From Mesorhizobium sp. Z1-4 (GTDB lineage Bacteria > Pseudomonadota > Alphaproteobacteria > Rhizobiales > Rhizobiaceae), in the NCBI RefSeq assembly GCF_004000235.1, contig NZ_RCIO01000003.1, forward strand, positions 372,373 through 436,372: a stretch of DNA of 64,000 bases, given 5' to 3'. The notes below the pieces were generated by a model. The model was not told the DNA's origin. It saw only the letters and a program-made list of their open reading frames with translations, and searched no databases. The first letter of the stretch is position 1; every line of letters begins with the position of its first letter. The position numbers and the translations under genes are program-made. This document shows, one piece after another, positions 26,300-34,672 of the stretch.

Positions 26300-27613
26300 A
26301 TGGCCGACGCGTTGCGGATCGGAATTGCGGGTTTGGGCACGGTTGGTGCTTCGACCGTTCGAGTGCTTGCCGAGAAGGCAGCCGAGATGACGCGGCAATG
26401 CGGGCGGAACCTGACGGTGACGGCAGTGTCGGCCCGCGACCGGAAACGCGACCGCGGCATCGACCTTTCCGGCGTGACATGGTTCGACGATCCGGTCGAC
26501 CTTGCGCGTTCCGCCGATATCGACGTTTTTGTCGAATTGATCGGTGGCGAGGAAGGTGCTGCTCTGGCAAGCGTCAAGGCGGCACTGGAAGCAGGCCGGC
26601 ACGTGGTAACCGCCAATAAGGCTCTTCTCGCAAAACATGGAATCGCTCTCGCCGAGCGGGCTGAAAAAAGCGGTGTCGTTCTCAATTACGAGGCTGCAGT
26701 CGCTGGCGGTATCCCGGTCATCAAGACAATGCGCGAATCGATGGCCGGCAACACGATCAGCCGCGTTTTCGGCATCCTCAACGGAACCAGCAATTACATC
26801 CTCACCCGCATGGAGGCTGAGGGTATATCGTTTGCCGACTGCCTCGCCGATGCACAGCGACTGGGATATGCCGAAGCCGATCCGACCTTCGATATCGAGG
26901 GGCAGGACACCGCTCACAAACTCGCCATTCTTTCGAGCCTGGCCTTCGGCCACAAGATCGCCGCGGAGGATATCTATCTCGAAGGCATCTCCAATATCAC
27001 CCAGGCTGACATTCGGGCCGCCGCGGAGCTCGGTTATCGCATCAAGCTTCTGGGTGTCGCCCAGCGTACCGACACAGGTGTGGAGCAGCGCGTGCACCCG
27101 ACCATGGTGCCGACTGCCTCTGTGATTGCGCAGGTGCATGGCGTCACCAACGCCGTGGCCATCGAAACCGACATTCTGGGTGAACTTCTGTTGTCGGGGC
27201 CGGGGGCCGGCGGCAGCGCCACGGCTTCCGCCGTTGTGGGCGACATTGCCGATATCGCCAAGAGCCGCCCGGGTTTCCAGCACGCCCCTGTTTTCGGGCG
27301 CCCTGCCAAACAGCTCGCGCCATACAAGCGGGCGCAGATGCGCGCTCACGCCGGCGGCTACTTTATCCGTTTCACCGTGCACGACCGCGCCGGCGTATTC
27401 GCGGCTCTTGCCAAGCGGATGGCGGACAACAAGATTTCCCTCGAATCGATTGTCCAACACGCAAGTGTTGGCCAGCCCGATACGCACAAGACGGTCATCC
27501 TGGTGACACACGAAACAACCGAGGCTGCGGTTCGCAAAGCGGTGGACGGTGTAACGCGGGACGGCCACCTTGTGGATAAGGCCCAGGTGATCCGTATCGA
27601 ACGCGCTACCTGA
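26300..27613 (+). CDS. hom: Homoserine dehydrogenase
   Basis: A 437-residue enzyme that reduces aspartate semialdehyde to homoserine for threonine and methionine synthesis. The NAD(P) fold begins GIAGLGTVGAS; NANKALLAKH-like sequence TANKALLAKHG and GILNGTSNYILTRM are diagnostic. A C-terminal ACT domain (about 355-437, from GGYFIRFTVHDRAGVFA) suggests feedback control by threonine or another amino acid. It follows the aminotransferase gene. Confidence 0.97.
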   Translation: MADALRIGIAGLGTVGASTVRVLAEKAAEMTRQCGRNLTVTAVSARDRKRDRGIDLSGVTWFDDPVDLARSADIDVFVELIGGEEGAALASVKAALEAGRHVVTANKALLAKHGIALAERAEKSGVVLNYEAAVAGGIPVIKTMRESMAGNTISRVFGILNGTSNYILTRMEAEGISFADCLADAQRLGYAEADPTFDIEGQDTAHKLAILSSLAFGHKIAAEDIYLEGISNITQADIRAAAELGYRIKLLGVAQRTDTGVEQRVHPTMVPTASVIAQVHGVTNAVAIETDILGELLLSGPGAGGSATASAVVGDIADIAKSRPGFQHAPVFGRPAKQLAPYKRAQMRAHAGGYFIRFTVHDRAGVFAALAKRMADNKISLESIVQHASVGQPDTHKTVILVTHETTEAAVRKAVDGVTRDGHLVDKAQVIRIERAT

Positions 27614-27684
27614 AGCGCGTTTCGGCGGTTTTGCAAAAGTTCAATCGATTCAGTTTGTTGGGTCGCGATGCTGTCACTTGATGG

Positions 27685-27714
27685 CGGCAATGTCCTTTGA
27701 CAGAAGGATTGCCG
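27685..27714 (+). promoter_or_regulatory. Hairpin between hom and glpX
   Basis: CGGCAAT (27685-27691) and CCTT (27694-27697) pair with AAGG (27704-27707) and ATTGCCG (27708-27714), leaving a 2-base GT bulge and the loop TGACAG. The 11-pair stem ends 34 bases before the glpX start. It may terminate hom transcription or form part of the glpX leader; no T-run follows. Confidence 0.4.
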
Positions 27715-27748
27715 ACATATCCAACGCATGCTTTTCCGGAGACACTAC

Positions 27749-28726
27749 ATGGCCAAGCCCGTCCAATCCGGCCTCGACCGCATCCTGACGCTCGAACTGG
27801 TGCGTGTGACCGAACGCGCAGCGGTGGCGGCGGCGCGGCTGCGCGGGCGCGGCGACGAGAAGGCGGCCGATCAGGTCGCCGTGGACGCGATGCGGGCGGA
27901 GCTCAACCGGCTGCCGATCAGGGGCACGGTTGTCATCGGCGAGGGCGAACGCGACGAAGCGCCGATGCTCTATATCGGCGAGGAGGTCGGTGCCGGTGAC
28001 GGGCCAGAGGTCGACATTGCGCTCGACCCCCTGGAAGGCACCACGATCTGCGCCAAGAACTTGCCAAACTCGCTGGCCGTGATTGCAATCGCGGAGCGCG
28101 GCAGCCTGCTTTATGCCCCGGATGTCTATATGGACAAGATCGCAGTCGGACCCGGCTATCCTGCAGGAGTTGTCGATCTCGATGCGTCGCCGGCTGAAAA
28201 CATTGCCAATATAGCCAAGGCCAAAGGCGTGGCGGTGAACGATATCACCGCCTGCATTCTCGATCGGCCGCGGCATGCCCGGCTGATCGAAGCCGTGCGC
28301 GACACGGGCGCGGCAATCCGGCTTATCGGAGACGGCGACGTTGCCGGTGTGATCCACACCACGGATCCCGATGAAACCGGCATCGACATCTATATGGGCT
28401 CGGGCGGTGCGCCGGAGGGTGTGCTTGCGGCAGCTGCGCTGCGCTGCATCGGCGGCCAGATGCAGGGAAGGCTGCAGCTCAACACGGACGACAAGATTGC
28501 GCGTGCCGCCAAGATGGGTATTTCCGATCCGTTGAAGATCTACACGATGGAGGAAATGGCGCGCGGCGACGTGCTGTTCGCCGCGACGGGTGTAACCGAC
28601 GGCAACCTGCTTTCGGGCGTGAAATTCGGCCGCGATTCGATTGAAACGGAAACAATCGTGATGCGCTCCTCGTCGCAAACCGTGCGCAGCATCAAGGCGC
28701 GGCACCAGGACATGGACAAGTTCTGA
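27749..28726 (+). CDS. glpX: Class II fructose-1,6-bisphosphatase
   Basis: A 325-residue gluconeogenic enzyme. Motifs include VVIGEGERDEAPMLYIGEEVG (metal-binding, quoted in part), DIALDPLEGTT and GSGGAPEGVLAAAAL. The ATG at 27749 has GGAGA six bases upstream and is preferred to the ATG at 27728. It sits between hom and recJ, an arrangement usual in rhizobia. Confidence 0.96.
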   Translation: MAKPVQSGLDRILTLELVRVTERAAVAAARLRGRGDEKAADQVAVDAMRAELNRLPIRGTVVIGEGERDEAPMLYIGEEVGAGDGPEVDIALDPLEGTTICAKNLPNSLAVIAIAERGSLLYAPDVYMDKIAVGPGYPAGVVDLDASPAENIANIAKAKGVAVNDITACILDRPRHARLIEAVRDTGAAIRLIGDGDVAGVIHTTDPDETGIDIYMGSGGAPEGVLAAAALRCIGGQMQGRLQLNTDDKIARAAKMGISDPLKIYTMEEMARGDVLFAATGVTDGNLLSGVKFGRDSIETETIVMRSSSQTVRSIKARHQDMDKF

Positions 28727-28790
28727 CTTCGCGCTGGATTTCGGCAGCCGCGGCCTTCCGCCGGGCAGCGCCAACGCGCATGATGCAACG

Positions 28791-30572
28791 ATGAGCGGCG
28801 AGAAACGACTATTCCTCGATGTCGGGAGTTCGGCCACCGGCCGCGCGTGGCGGCACCGGCTGGATGTGCGTCAGGAACAGCTGGCGACCGCGATCGCACA
28901 GCAACACGGTTTGCCCGATATTGTGTCGCGCGTTCTGGCGGGCCGCGGCATTCTGGCCGACGAAGCTGAACGTTTTCTCGATCCGACTATCCGCGATTTG
29001 TTGCCCGACCCGTCGACACTGACGGACATGAGGGCTGCGGCGGATCGGCTGGCGAAGGCGATCTGCAGCCGTGAGCGGGTGGCGATATTCGGCGACTACG
29101 ATGTAGATGGCGCGGTTTCGTCGGCGATGCTGGCGCGGTTTCTGCGCCATTACGGCATCGCAGCGCGCATCTACATTCCAGACCGCATATTCGAGGGGTA
29201 CGGCCCGAATCCCGATGCTATGCGGGAACTCGCTGGCGCGGCGAGCCTGATCGTCACGGTAGATTGCGGTACCAACAGCGCTGAGGCAATTGCGGCCGGG
29301 CGGAACGCCGGGGCCGATGTGCTGGTGCTCGACCATCATCAGGTCGGTGGGGCTTTGCCGGCCGATACGATCGTCGTCAATCCGAACCGGGAGGATGACC
29401 TTTCGGGGCAGGGGCATCTCTGCGCGGCTGGTGTGGTGTTCCTGGCGCTGGTCGAGACGGTGCGCCGGCTGCGCGGAGCGAGCGACCTGCCGGCACCGCC
29501 CGACCTCCTGAAATATCTTGACCTTCTGGCGCTTGCCACCGTCGCCGACGTCGTGCCTCTGACCGGCGTAAACCGTGCCTTTGTGGTCAAGGGGCTGATT
29601 GCAATGCGGTCGATGGCCAATGCCGGGATCGCAGCGCTGGTGCACGCGGCGCGCATTGGCGAACCCGTGGCAACGTTTCATCTCGGTTTTGTACTCGGAC
29701 CGCGCATCAATGCGGGTGGGCGGATAGGCGACGCAGCGCTGGGCGCCCGGCTTCTGGCCACGGACGATGCTGGCGAGGCGCAGGAAATTGCGGAGACGCT
29801 GGAGCGGCTCAACGCTGAGCGGCAGGCGCTGGAACAACAGATGGTCGATCAGGCCAAGGCCGAAGCCGATGCCGAAATGGCGGCCGGGGGCGGTCCCGAA
29901 ATCCTCGTATCCGGTTCGCCGGACTGGCACCCGGGCATTGTCGGTCTCATCGCGTCGAGGTTGAAGGACCACGCACGTCGGCCCGCATTTGCGATCGCGT
30001 TCAATGCAAATGGCATCGGCACCGGGTCAGGGCGATCCATCGCAGGGTTCGATCTGGGGCGCTTGGTCAACGCGGCAGTTGAAAAGGGCCTGCTGATCAA
30101 GGGTGGGGGTCACGCGATGGCGGCGGGAATCACCGTCGAAAAGAGCAAGCTCGCTGCGCTGCGCGGCTTCTTCGATGAAATGGCGGCAGGCCGGGTCTTC
30201 GCTCTGCGCGATCAGGAGAGCGTCCTTGTCGATGCCGCGCTTTCGGCCGGCGGTGCAACCATCGACCTTGTCGAGACGCTGGAGCGTGCGGGGCCTTTCG
30301 GCGCGGGGCATGCACCGCCGATGCTGGTGTTGCCGCGGCATATTCTGACGGACGCCCGCCAGGTTGGAACCAACCACGTCCGTGCCGAGTTTCGATCCGA
30401 AACGGGGCAGAGAATTTCCGCAATCGCATTTCGCGCGGCAGATGCCGATCTCGGCCGGTTCTTGCTTGGCAGGCGCGGGCAAACCGTCCATGTGGCCGGT
30501 ACGCTCGGCATCAATCACTGGAACGGAAACCGTACGGTGCAGCTGCGGATCGTGGACGCTGCAGCGGCCTGA
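28791..30572 (+). CDS. recJ: Single-stranded-DNA-specific exonuclease RecJ
   Basis: A 593-residue DHH-family nuclease that degrades single-stranded DNA 5' to 3' in recombination and mismatch repair. Motif I is GDYDVDG at 101-107 and the DHH motif is VLDHHQ with Asp181, His182 and His183. LGPRINAGGRIGDA and GGGHAMAAG are further family motifs. The DHHA1 and OB-type region closes the protein. It starts 64 bases after glpX. Confidence 0.96.
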   Translation: MSGEKRLFLDVGSSATGRAWRHRLDVRQEQLATAIAQQHGLPDIVSRVLAGRGILADEAERFLDPTIRDLLPDPSTLTDMRAAADRLAKAICSRERVAIFGDYDVDGAVSSAMLARFLRHYGIAARIYIPDRIFEGYGPNPDAMRELAGAASLIVTVDCGTNSAEAIAAGRNAGADVLVLDHHQVGGALPADTIVVNPNREDDLSGQGHLCAAGVVFLALVETVRRLRGASDLPAPPDLLKYLDLLALATVADVVPLTGVNRAFVVKGLIAMRSMANAGIAALVHAARIGEPVATFHLGFVLGPRINAGGRIGDAALGARLLATDDAGEAQEIAETLERLNAERQALEQQMVDQAKAEADAEMAAGGGPEILVSGSPDWHPGIVGLIASRLKDHARRPAFAIAFNANGIGTGSGRSIAGFDLGRLVNAAVEKGLLIKGGGHAMAAGITVEKSKLAALRGFFDEMAAGRVFALRDQESVLVDAALSAGGATIDLVETLERAGPFGAGHAPPMLVLPRHILTDARQVGTNHVRAEFRSETGQRISAIAFRAADADLGRFLLGRRGQTVHVAGTLGINHWNGNRTVQLRIVDAAAA

Positions 30573-30578
30573 CTGGCC

Positions 30579-31562
30579 TCAGACCATCACTTTCTGCATG
30601 CGCTCGATATCACCAAGCTGAGCGCGGGTTGCTTCGTAACCAATGCCGATTGCCTCGTCTGCGCGATGGAATTCGCTTAGTCCGATATGGCCGAGCTTGG
30701 GCAGGATCGACATGTCGGGCGGGTCGCCCGCAAGACGCGCCCGCGAGATGCGGTCCTGGATGATGTTGAAGGCCTCAACCATTACGCCCATGATGCCAAG
30801 CCGTGCCTCGCGCTCCGATGTTCCGCGATCGACAACGAGCGTGTTGGAGGCCCGGTTGTCGTTTTCATTCGGCATAGGCGCGTCGGCGGTGTGTTTGATG
30901 ACCGCGGCACGGCCGAAAAGGTCATAGTGCAGGTTCACGGCGACAACGAGCTGTTGTTCGTGCGCTCGGCACACCGATACCGGCACCGGATTGACCAGGG
31001 CTCCATCTACCAGCACCCGCCCGTTACAGGCGATCGGTTCGAATACGCCGGGCAGGGCGTAAGAGGCGCGCATCGCCGTAATCAGCGAGCCGCTGGAGAG
31101 CCATATCTCATGGCCGGTCCGGATTTCCGATGCCACGCACACAAACGCCTTGGGCAGGTCGTCGAAGGTGACACCCGACAAATGCTGCTGCATGCGCGCG
31201 TTGAGCTTCATGCCGCCAAACAGGCCGCCGCCGCCCAGATTGAGGTCGAGAAGCCCGAATATGCGCCGCTTTGTGAGAGAGCGCGCAAATTCCTCGAGTT
31301 CGTCCAATTTGCCCGCAAGATAACAGCCGCCGACCAGAGCACCGATCGAAGTGCCGGCTATCATGCTGATCTCAACGCCAGCTTCTTCGAGTGCCCGCAG
31401 AACGCCTATGTGAGCCCAGCCTCTCGCTGCACCACCGCCCAACGCCAGCGCTACGCCCTGGCGGCGCTGCGGCATTTCGGTCAGATCCGACCCTGCGGCC
31501 GGCGGAATATCGTCGGTTATCCGCATGTCATGCCTGCCGTACAATGACGACCACTCCAACAT
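30579..31562 (-). CDS. Patatin-like phospholipase family protein
   Basis: A 327-residue protein with the oxyanion hole LGGGAARGWAHIG, the nucleophile GTSIG (Ser72) and the dyad aspartate in DGALVNP (Asp186). These match the RssA/NTE-like branch of bacterial patatins, predicted esterases or lipases of the cytoplasm or inner membrane. GAGGG seven bases before the ATG at 31562 supports that start; an internal ATG at 31526 is the alternative. It is convergent with recJ. Its lipid substrate is unknown. Confidence 0.88.
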   Translation of the reverse strand: MLEWSSLYGRHDMRITDDIPPAAGSDLTEMPQRRQGVALALGGGAARGWAHIGVLRALEEAGVEISMIAGTSIGALVGGCYLAGKLDELEEFARSLTKRRIFGLLDLNLGGGGLFGGMKLNARMQQHLSGVTFDDLPKAFVCVASEIRTGHEIWLSSGSLITAMRASYALPGVFEPIACNGRVLVDGALVNPVPVSVCRAHEQQLVVAVNLHYDLFGRAAVIKHTADAPMPNENDNRASNTLVVDRGTSEREARLGIMGVMVEAFNIIQDRISRARLAGDPPDMSILPKLGHIGLSEFHRADEAIGIGYEATRAQLGDIERMQKVMV

Positions 31563-31658
31563 CTGCGTACCCTCATCCCCGGCACACCATATGACAGCTC
31601 TCGTATCAAAATCATGAATCCCGATACGAGGCGGCTGCTGAATGGTGCCTGAATGAGA

Positions 31659-32078
31659 CTAAGTGTCTGAAGTGGCTTCAAGTTCCACATTGCCCCCAGT
31701 GTGGCGGACAATGCGGTAAAAACATGTGCGGCGCCCGGTGTGGCAAGCAGCGCGGTCGCCCTGGGGGCGCACCTTGATCCACACGGCGTCCTGGTCGCAA
31801 TCGACGCGCAACTCGGCAATCTCCTGGAAGTTGCCGGAGGTTTCGCCTTTTTTCCAGAGCTCCTTCCTGGAGCGTGACCAGTAGTGGGCTATGCCGGTTT
31901 CGATGCTCAGCGCCAGAGCTTCGGCATTCATATGGGCGACCATCAGAACGTCGCCGGTGTCGGCATCCGTTGCTACCGCCGTCACCAGGCCGTTCGCGTC
32001 GAAGCGCGGCGTGAGAGCGGAACCTGCTTCCAGCGATTGTTTGTCGGCTGGAGCAGGTGCGAATTCGATATCAGGCAT
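31659..32078 (-). CDS. hisI: Phosphoribosyl-AMP cyclohydrolase
   Basis: A 139-residue single-domain HisI, which opens the adenine ring of phosphoribosyl-AMP in histidine synthesis. Key stretches are [42 protein letters not shown] (zinc and magnesium ligands) and [12 protein letters not shown]. There is no fused HisE domain. It is 33 bases downstream of folE, another GTP/purine-ring hydrolase with similar chemistry, and the pair is common in alphaproteobacteria. Confidence 0.95.
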   Translation of the reverse strand: MPDIEFAPAPADKQSLEAGSALTPRFDANGLVTAVATDADTGDVLMVAHMNAEALALSIETGIAHYWSRSRKELWKKGETSGNFQEIAELRVDCDQDAVWIKVRPQGDRAACHTGRRTCFYRIVRHTGGNVELEATSDT

Positions 32079-32111
32079 GCCCGGCCTTCGGTGTTGGCGG
32101 CCGGCGGCGCC

Positions 32112-32750
32112 TCATTCGGCGGAGCCGGCCCTGATCATGGAAATGAAGCGAACCTGTTCTTCGGGATGGTCACGAAATGCGCCGGTGAAGGTGGAGGTCA
32201 GCGTGGTGGAGCCCTGCTTGCGGATGCCGCGCATGGCCATGCACATGTGCTCCGCCTCGATCATCACGGCGACGCCGCGCGGGTTGAGCACGTCCTGAAT
32301 CACGCCGGCAATCTGCGCTGTCAGCGCTTCCTGCGTCTGAAGGCGCTGGGCAAAAATATCGACGACGCGGGCAATTTTCGACAGGCCGACAACCTTGCCG
32401 TCCGGCAGGTAGGCAACATGCGCCTTGCCGATGATGGGCACCATGTGGTGTTCGCAATGCGAGTGGAAGGCGATGTCCTTCACCAGCACCATGTCGTCGT
32501 AACCGGCAACCTCCTCGAAGGTGCGGCCAAGCTCTTCCGCAGGATCCTTGGCATAACCTGCGAACATCTCCCGATAGGCTTTCGCAACGCGCGCCGGCGT
32601 ATCCTTCAGCCCCTCGCGCTCTTCGTCTTCGCCGATCCAGCGCAGCAGGGTGCGCACGGCGTTCTCTACCTGAGACTGCGACGGCCGGTCGAGGTCGGTC
32701 TTGGCGGTGGTGAATGTGGAATCGGCGGGTTTTTTCGCGTAGGCGTCCAT
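32112..32750 (-). CDS. folE: GTP cyclohydrolase I
   Basis: A 212-residue zinc enzyme that makes dihydroneopterin triphosphate for folate. Zinc ligands are in [11 protein letters not shown] and EHMCMAMRG; the family motif [17 protein letters not shown]-like sequence is complete. The ATG at 32750 has GGGAG nine bases upstream. The longer frame to 32894 lacks a ribosome site and is rejected. The gene is divergent from the NifU-like scaffold and is followed by hisI. Confidence 0.96.
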   Translation of the reverse strand: MDAYAKKPADSTFTTAKTDLDRPSQSQVENAVRTLLRWIGEDEEREGLKDTPARVAKAYREMFAGYAKDPAEELGRTFEEVAGYDDMVLVKDIAFHSHCEHHMVPIIGKAHVAYLPDGKVVGLSKIARVVDIFAQRLQTQEALTAQIAGVIQDVLNPRGVAVMIEAEHMCMAMRGIRKQGSTTLTSTFTGAFRDHPEEQVRFISMIRAGSAE

Positions 32751-32767
32751 GAAAGGCGTCTCCCGTA

Positions 32768-32787
32768 GTTCCTTTCGAAGAAGGAAC
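32768..32787 (-). promoter_or_regulatory. Inverted repeat in the folE leader
   Basis: GTTCCTT (32768-32774) and AAGGAAC (32781-32787) are perfect 7-base arms around a 6-base loop. The repeat ends 17 bases before the folE ATG and abuts its ribosome site, so it could be an operator or a translation-control stem. No partner protein can be named. Confidence 0.35.
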
Positions 32788-32976
32788 GAGTTGAACGGAC
32801 CACAGCCTTTCTCGGGGCAATGTCCCCGGGCGGCGTGAATTCCTGCTTGCATGCAGCGTGCGGCCTGATGTGACCTTGCCCGCTTTGTGCACACGTCACT
32901 ATATAGGATGAGGCGGTCTGATTGAAAGATGCAGTCGGCGGAAGCAGTCCGTTACGCGACATTCACGAGCGTGCAC

Positions 32977-33423
32977 ATGATAGATGACGTCTACAACGCG
33001 AAGATCATAGAGTACGCCGGAAATATCGGCCGGATCGGACGGCTGGAAAAGCCGCAAGCCAGCGCGACTGCGCATTCCAAGCTCTGTGGTTCGACCGTTA
33101 CGATCGACCTCGTCATGGACGGTTCCACCGTCACCGACTTCGCGCATGAGGTGAAAGCCTGCGCGTTGGGCCAGGCGTCATCTTCTATCATGGCACGCAA
33201 CGTCGTGGGTTCGAGCGCGGACGAACTGCGTGAAGTGCGCGAGACGATGCGTAAAATGCTGAAGGAAAACGGCCCGCCGCCCGAAGGCCGGTTCGGAGAC
33301 CTGAAATACCTTGAGCCGGTGCGCGACTACAAGGCCCGGCATGCATCGACCATGCTCACCTTCGACGCCGTGGTGGACGCGATCGACCAGATAGAAAAGC
33401 AGCGAGACGGCGAGGCCGCCTGA
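32977..33423 (+). CDS. NifU-N/IscU-like iron-sulfur scaffold-family protein
   Basis: A 148-residue protein of the COG0822 family. It begins MIDDVYNAKIIEYAGNI and has conserved cysteines at 37 (SKLCGST) and 62 (VKACALGQASSS). The third cysteine used by IscU/SufU, expected near RHAST at 121-125, is absent, and the aspartate of the usual CGD motif is replaced by serine. It may therefore bind a cluster differently or act only as a partner. No iscS, sufS or hscA lies nearby. It is followed 5 bases later by yidD. Confidence 0.85.
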   Translation: MIDDVYNAKIIEYAGNIGRIGRLEKPQASATAHSKLCGSTVTIDLVMDGSTVTDFAHEVKACALGQASSSIMARNVVGSSADELREVRETMRKMLKENGPPPEGRFGDLKYLEPVRDYKARHASTMLTFDAVVDAIDQIEKQRDGEAA

Positions 33424-33428
33424 GGCAA

Positions 33429-33788
33429 ATGGCCGAGCACAACCATCCCTTACGTGTGATACGCAGCCGCAACTGGTCAGGGCCATGGCCGAAAACGCCG
33501 GGGCGGCTTCTCGGCACCGTGCTGGTGCGCTTCTACCAGCTCACCCTGTCCAGCTTCGTCGGCAACTCATGCCGGCATTTCCCAACCTGTTCCGAATACG
33601 CCCATGAGGCGATCGCACGGCATGGCCTGTGGACGGGCAGCTGGATGGGATTGTCTCGCTTGATGCGTTGCGGGCCGGGAGGCACGCACGGCATCGACCC
33701 CGTGCCGGAAACGCTCGATCCCGATCTGCGGTGGTACACGCCTTGGCGCTTCTGGCGGATCGGGAAGAAGCCGGATGCCGACCGATGA
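33429..33788 (+). CDS. yidD: Membrane protein insertion efficiency factor YidD
   Basis: A 119-residue protein with the YidD core CRHFPTCSEYAHEAIARHG, RLMRCGPGGTHGIDPVPE. It is thought to help YidC-dependent insertion at the inner membrane. It has an N-terminal basic extension of about 30 residues. Here it lies away from rpmH-rnpA-yidC, as is typical of rhizobia. Its stop overlaps the next start as ATGA. Confidence 0.93.
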   Translation: MAEHNHPLRVIRSRNWSGPWPKTPGRLLGTVLVRFYQLTLSSFVGNSCRHFPTCSEYAHEAIARHGLWTGSWMGLSRLMRCGPGGTHGIDPVPETLDPDLRWYTPWRFWRIGKKPDADR

Positions 33789-34210
33789 CCGTGCCGATGA
33801 GTATCGTCATGGCCTCGAAGGAGTTCGACCGGTTTCTCCTGGACGTTCGGGACACGGCGATGCTGCAGACGCATCCTCAGGCATACCATACGCTGCGTGC
33901 GGTGCTGCACGTATTCCGCGGCCATCTCTCGGTAGCCGACGCCCTGCGATTTGCGGACATTCTTCCTCCGGTAGCAAGAGCGATATTTGTCGAATCATGG
34001 AATCCCGAACAAACGAACGGGCCGTTCCCTGACCGCAAGGCGTTGCAATTTGAGGTCACGCAAGTCCGGCGAGATCACAATGTCGCGCCCGACAGCGCAA
34101 TACGGGACGTTGCCCGCGCACTGCGCCGCCATGTGGACGAACGCGATCTCGACCGGGTGTTGGCTGGAATGCCCGAGGGCGCCGGCGAATTCTGGGCGAG
34201 TGACGACTGA
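33785..34210 (+). CDS. DUF2267 domain protein
   Basis: A 141-residue helical protein starting MTVPMSIVMASKEFDRFL. The helical pattern HTLRAVLHVFRGHLSVADAL followed by DILPPVARAIFVESW is the DUF2267 signature, which is present twice in weak form (30-75 and 90-135). Function unknown. It overlaps yidD by 4 bases (ATGA), so it is probably made with it. Confidence 0.78.
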   Translation: MTVPMSIVMASKEFDRFLLDVRDTAMLQTHPQAYHTLRAVLHVFRGHLSVADALRFADILPPVARAIFVESWNPEQTNGPFPDRKALQFEVTQVRRDHNVAPDSAIRDVARALRRHVDERDLDRVLAGMPEGAGEFWASDD

Positions 34211-34321
34211 AATACCCTGATCTGTGATCTGACAAAGCGTCAGGATAAGTTGTGCTTGTTCAAGCGCGCGGGTGCTGGCAGGTTAGGAATCGCGCACACC
34301 CAGAAGGAGAGGGAGGCCGGC

Positions 34322-34498
34322 ATGGCTCACAAATTCGAAATCTACAAAGACAAGAAGGGCGAGTTCCGCGTCCGCTTCAAATACAATTCCGAGATCATGT
34401 TCTCGACCGAGGGTTACACCACGAAGTCGAGTGCGGAGAACGCCATCGCTTCGATCAAGAAGAACGGTCCGGGCGCTCCGATCGAAGACAACAGCTAG
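34322..34498 (+). CDS. DUF1508 (YegP-like) small protein
   Basis: A 58-residue protein, MAHKFEIYKDKKGEFRVRF at its start, one copy of the DUF1508 beta-hairpin unit; YegP of E. coli has two. The start has GGGAGG six bases upstream, whereas an open frame to 34250 lacks this. Function unknown. It lies upstream of the structured thrS leader. Confidence 0.85.
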   Translation: MAHKFEIYKDKKGEFRVRFKYNSEIMFSTEGYTTKSSAENAIASIKKNGPGAPIEDNS

Positions 34499-34504
34499 AC
34501 AACC

Positions 34505-34650
34505 GTGCCGGCGCAAAGGCCGGCAGATCGGCAGTTTTACGTCGCGCCGGCACTGCACGCTCTTTACGTGCGCCGGCGCGATGCATATGTAGCGCCTGCC
34601 GGAGCGTCCAAGCTCCGCGAATACAACAACCACCCGCGTTCGTAGGCGGG
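34505..34650 (+). promoter_or_regulatory. Structured thrS leader with mutually exclusive stems
   Basis: Segment A GTGCCGGCGC (34505-34514) is the exact reverse complement of segment B GCGCCGGCAC (34544-34553). B overlaps CGCGCCGGC (34543-34551), which pairs perfectly with segment C GCCGGCGCG (34572-34580); inside that stem GCACG (34555-34559) pairs with CGTGC (34567-34571). So B can pair with A or with C but not both. Two smaller stems follow, CGGAGC/GCTCCG (34600-34617) and CCCGC/GCGGG (34633-34650), before AAGGA and the thrS ATG. The layout resembles an attenuator or antiterminator switch; the part before 34545 may instead serve as the end of the DUF1508 transcript. Confidence 0.45.
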
Positions 34651-34672
34651 ACTGGATAGAAAGGATGCGACC

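Noticed and set aside
34593-34672. Threonine-codon run (ACA ACA ACC ACC at 34623-34634) as a possible thrS leader peptide
   Set aside because: The frame is closed by TAG at 34590-34592 and contains no start codon between that stop and the run, so a leader peptide cannot be supported.
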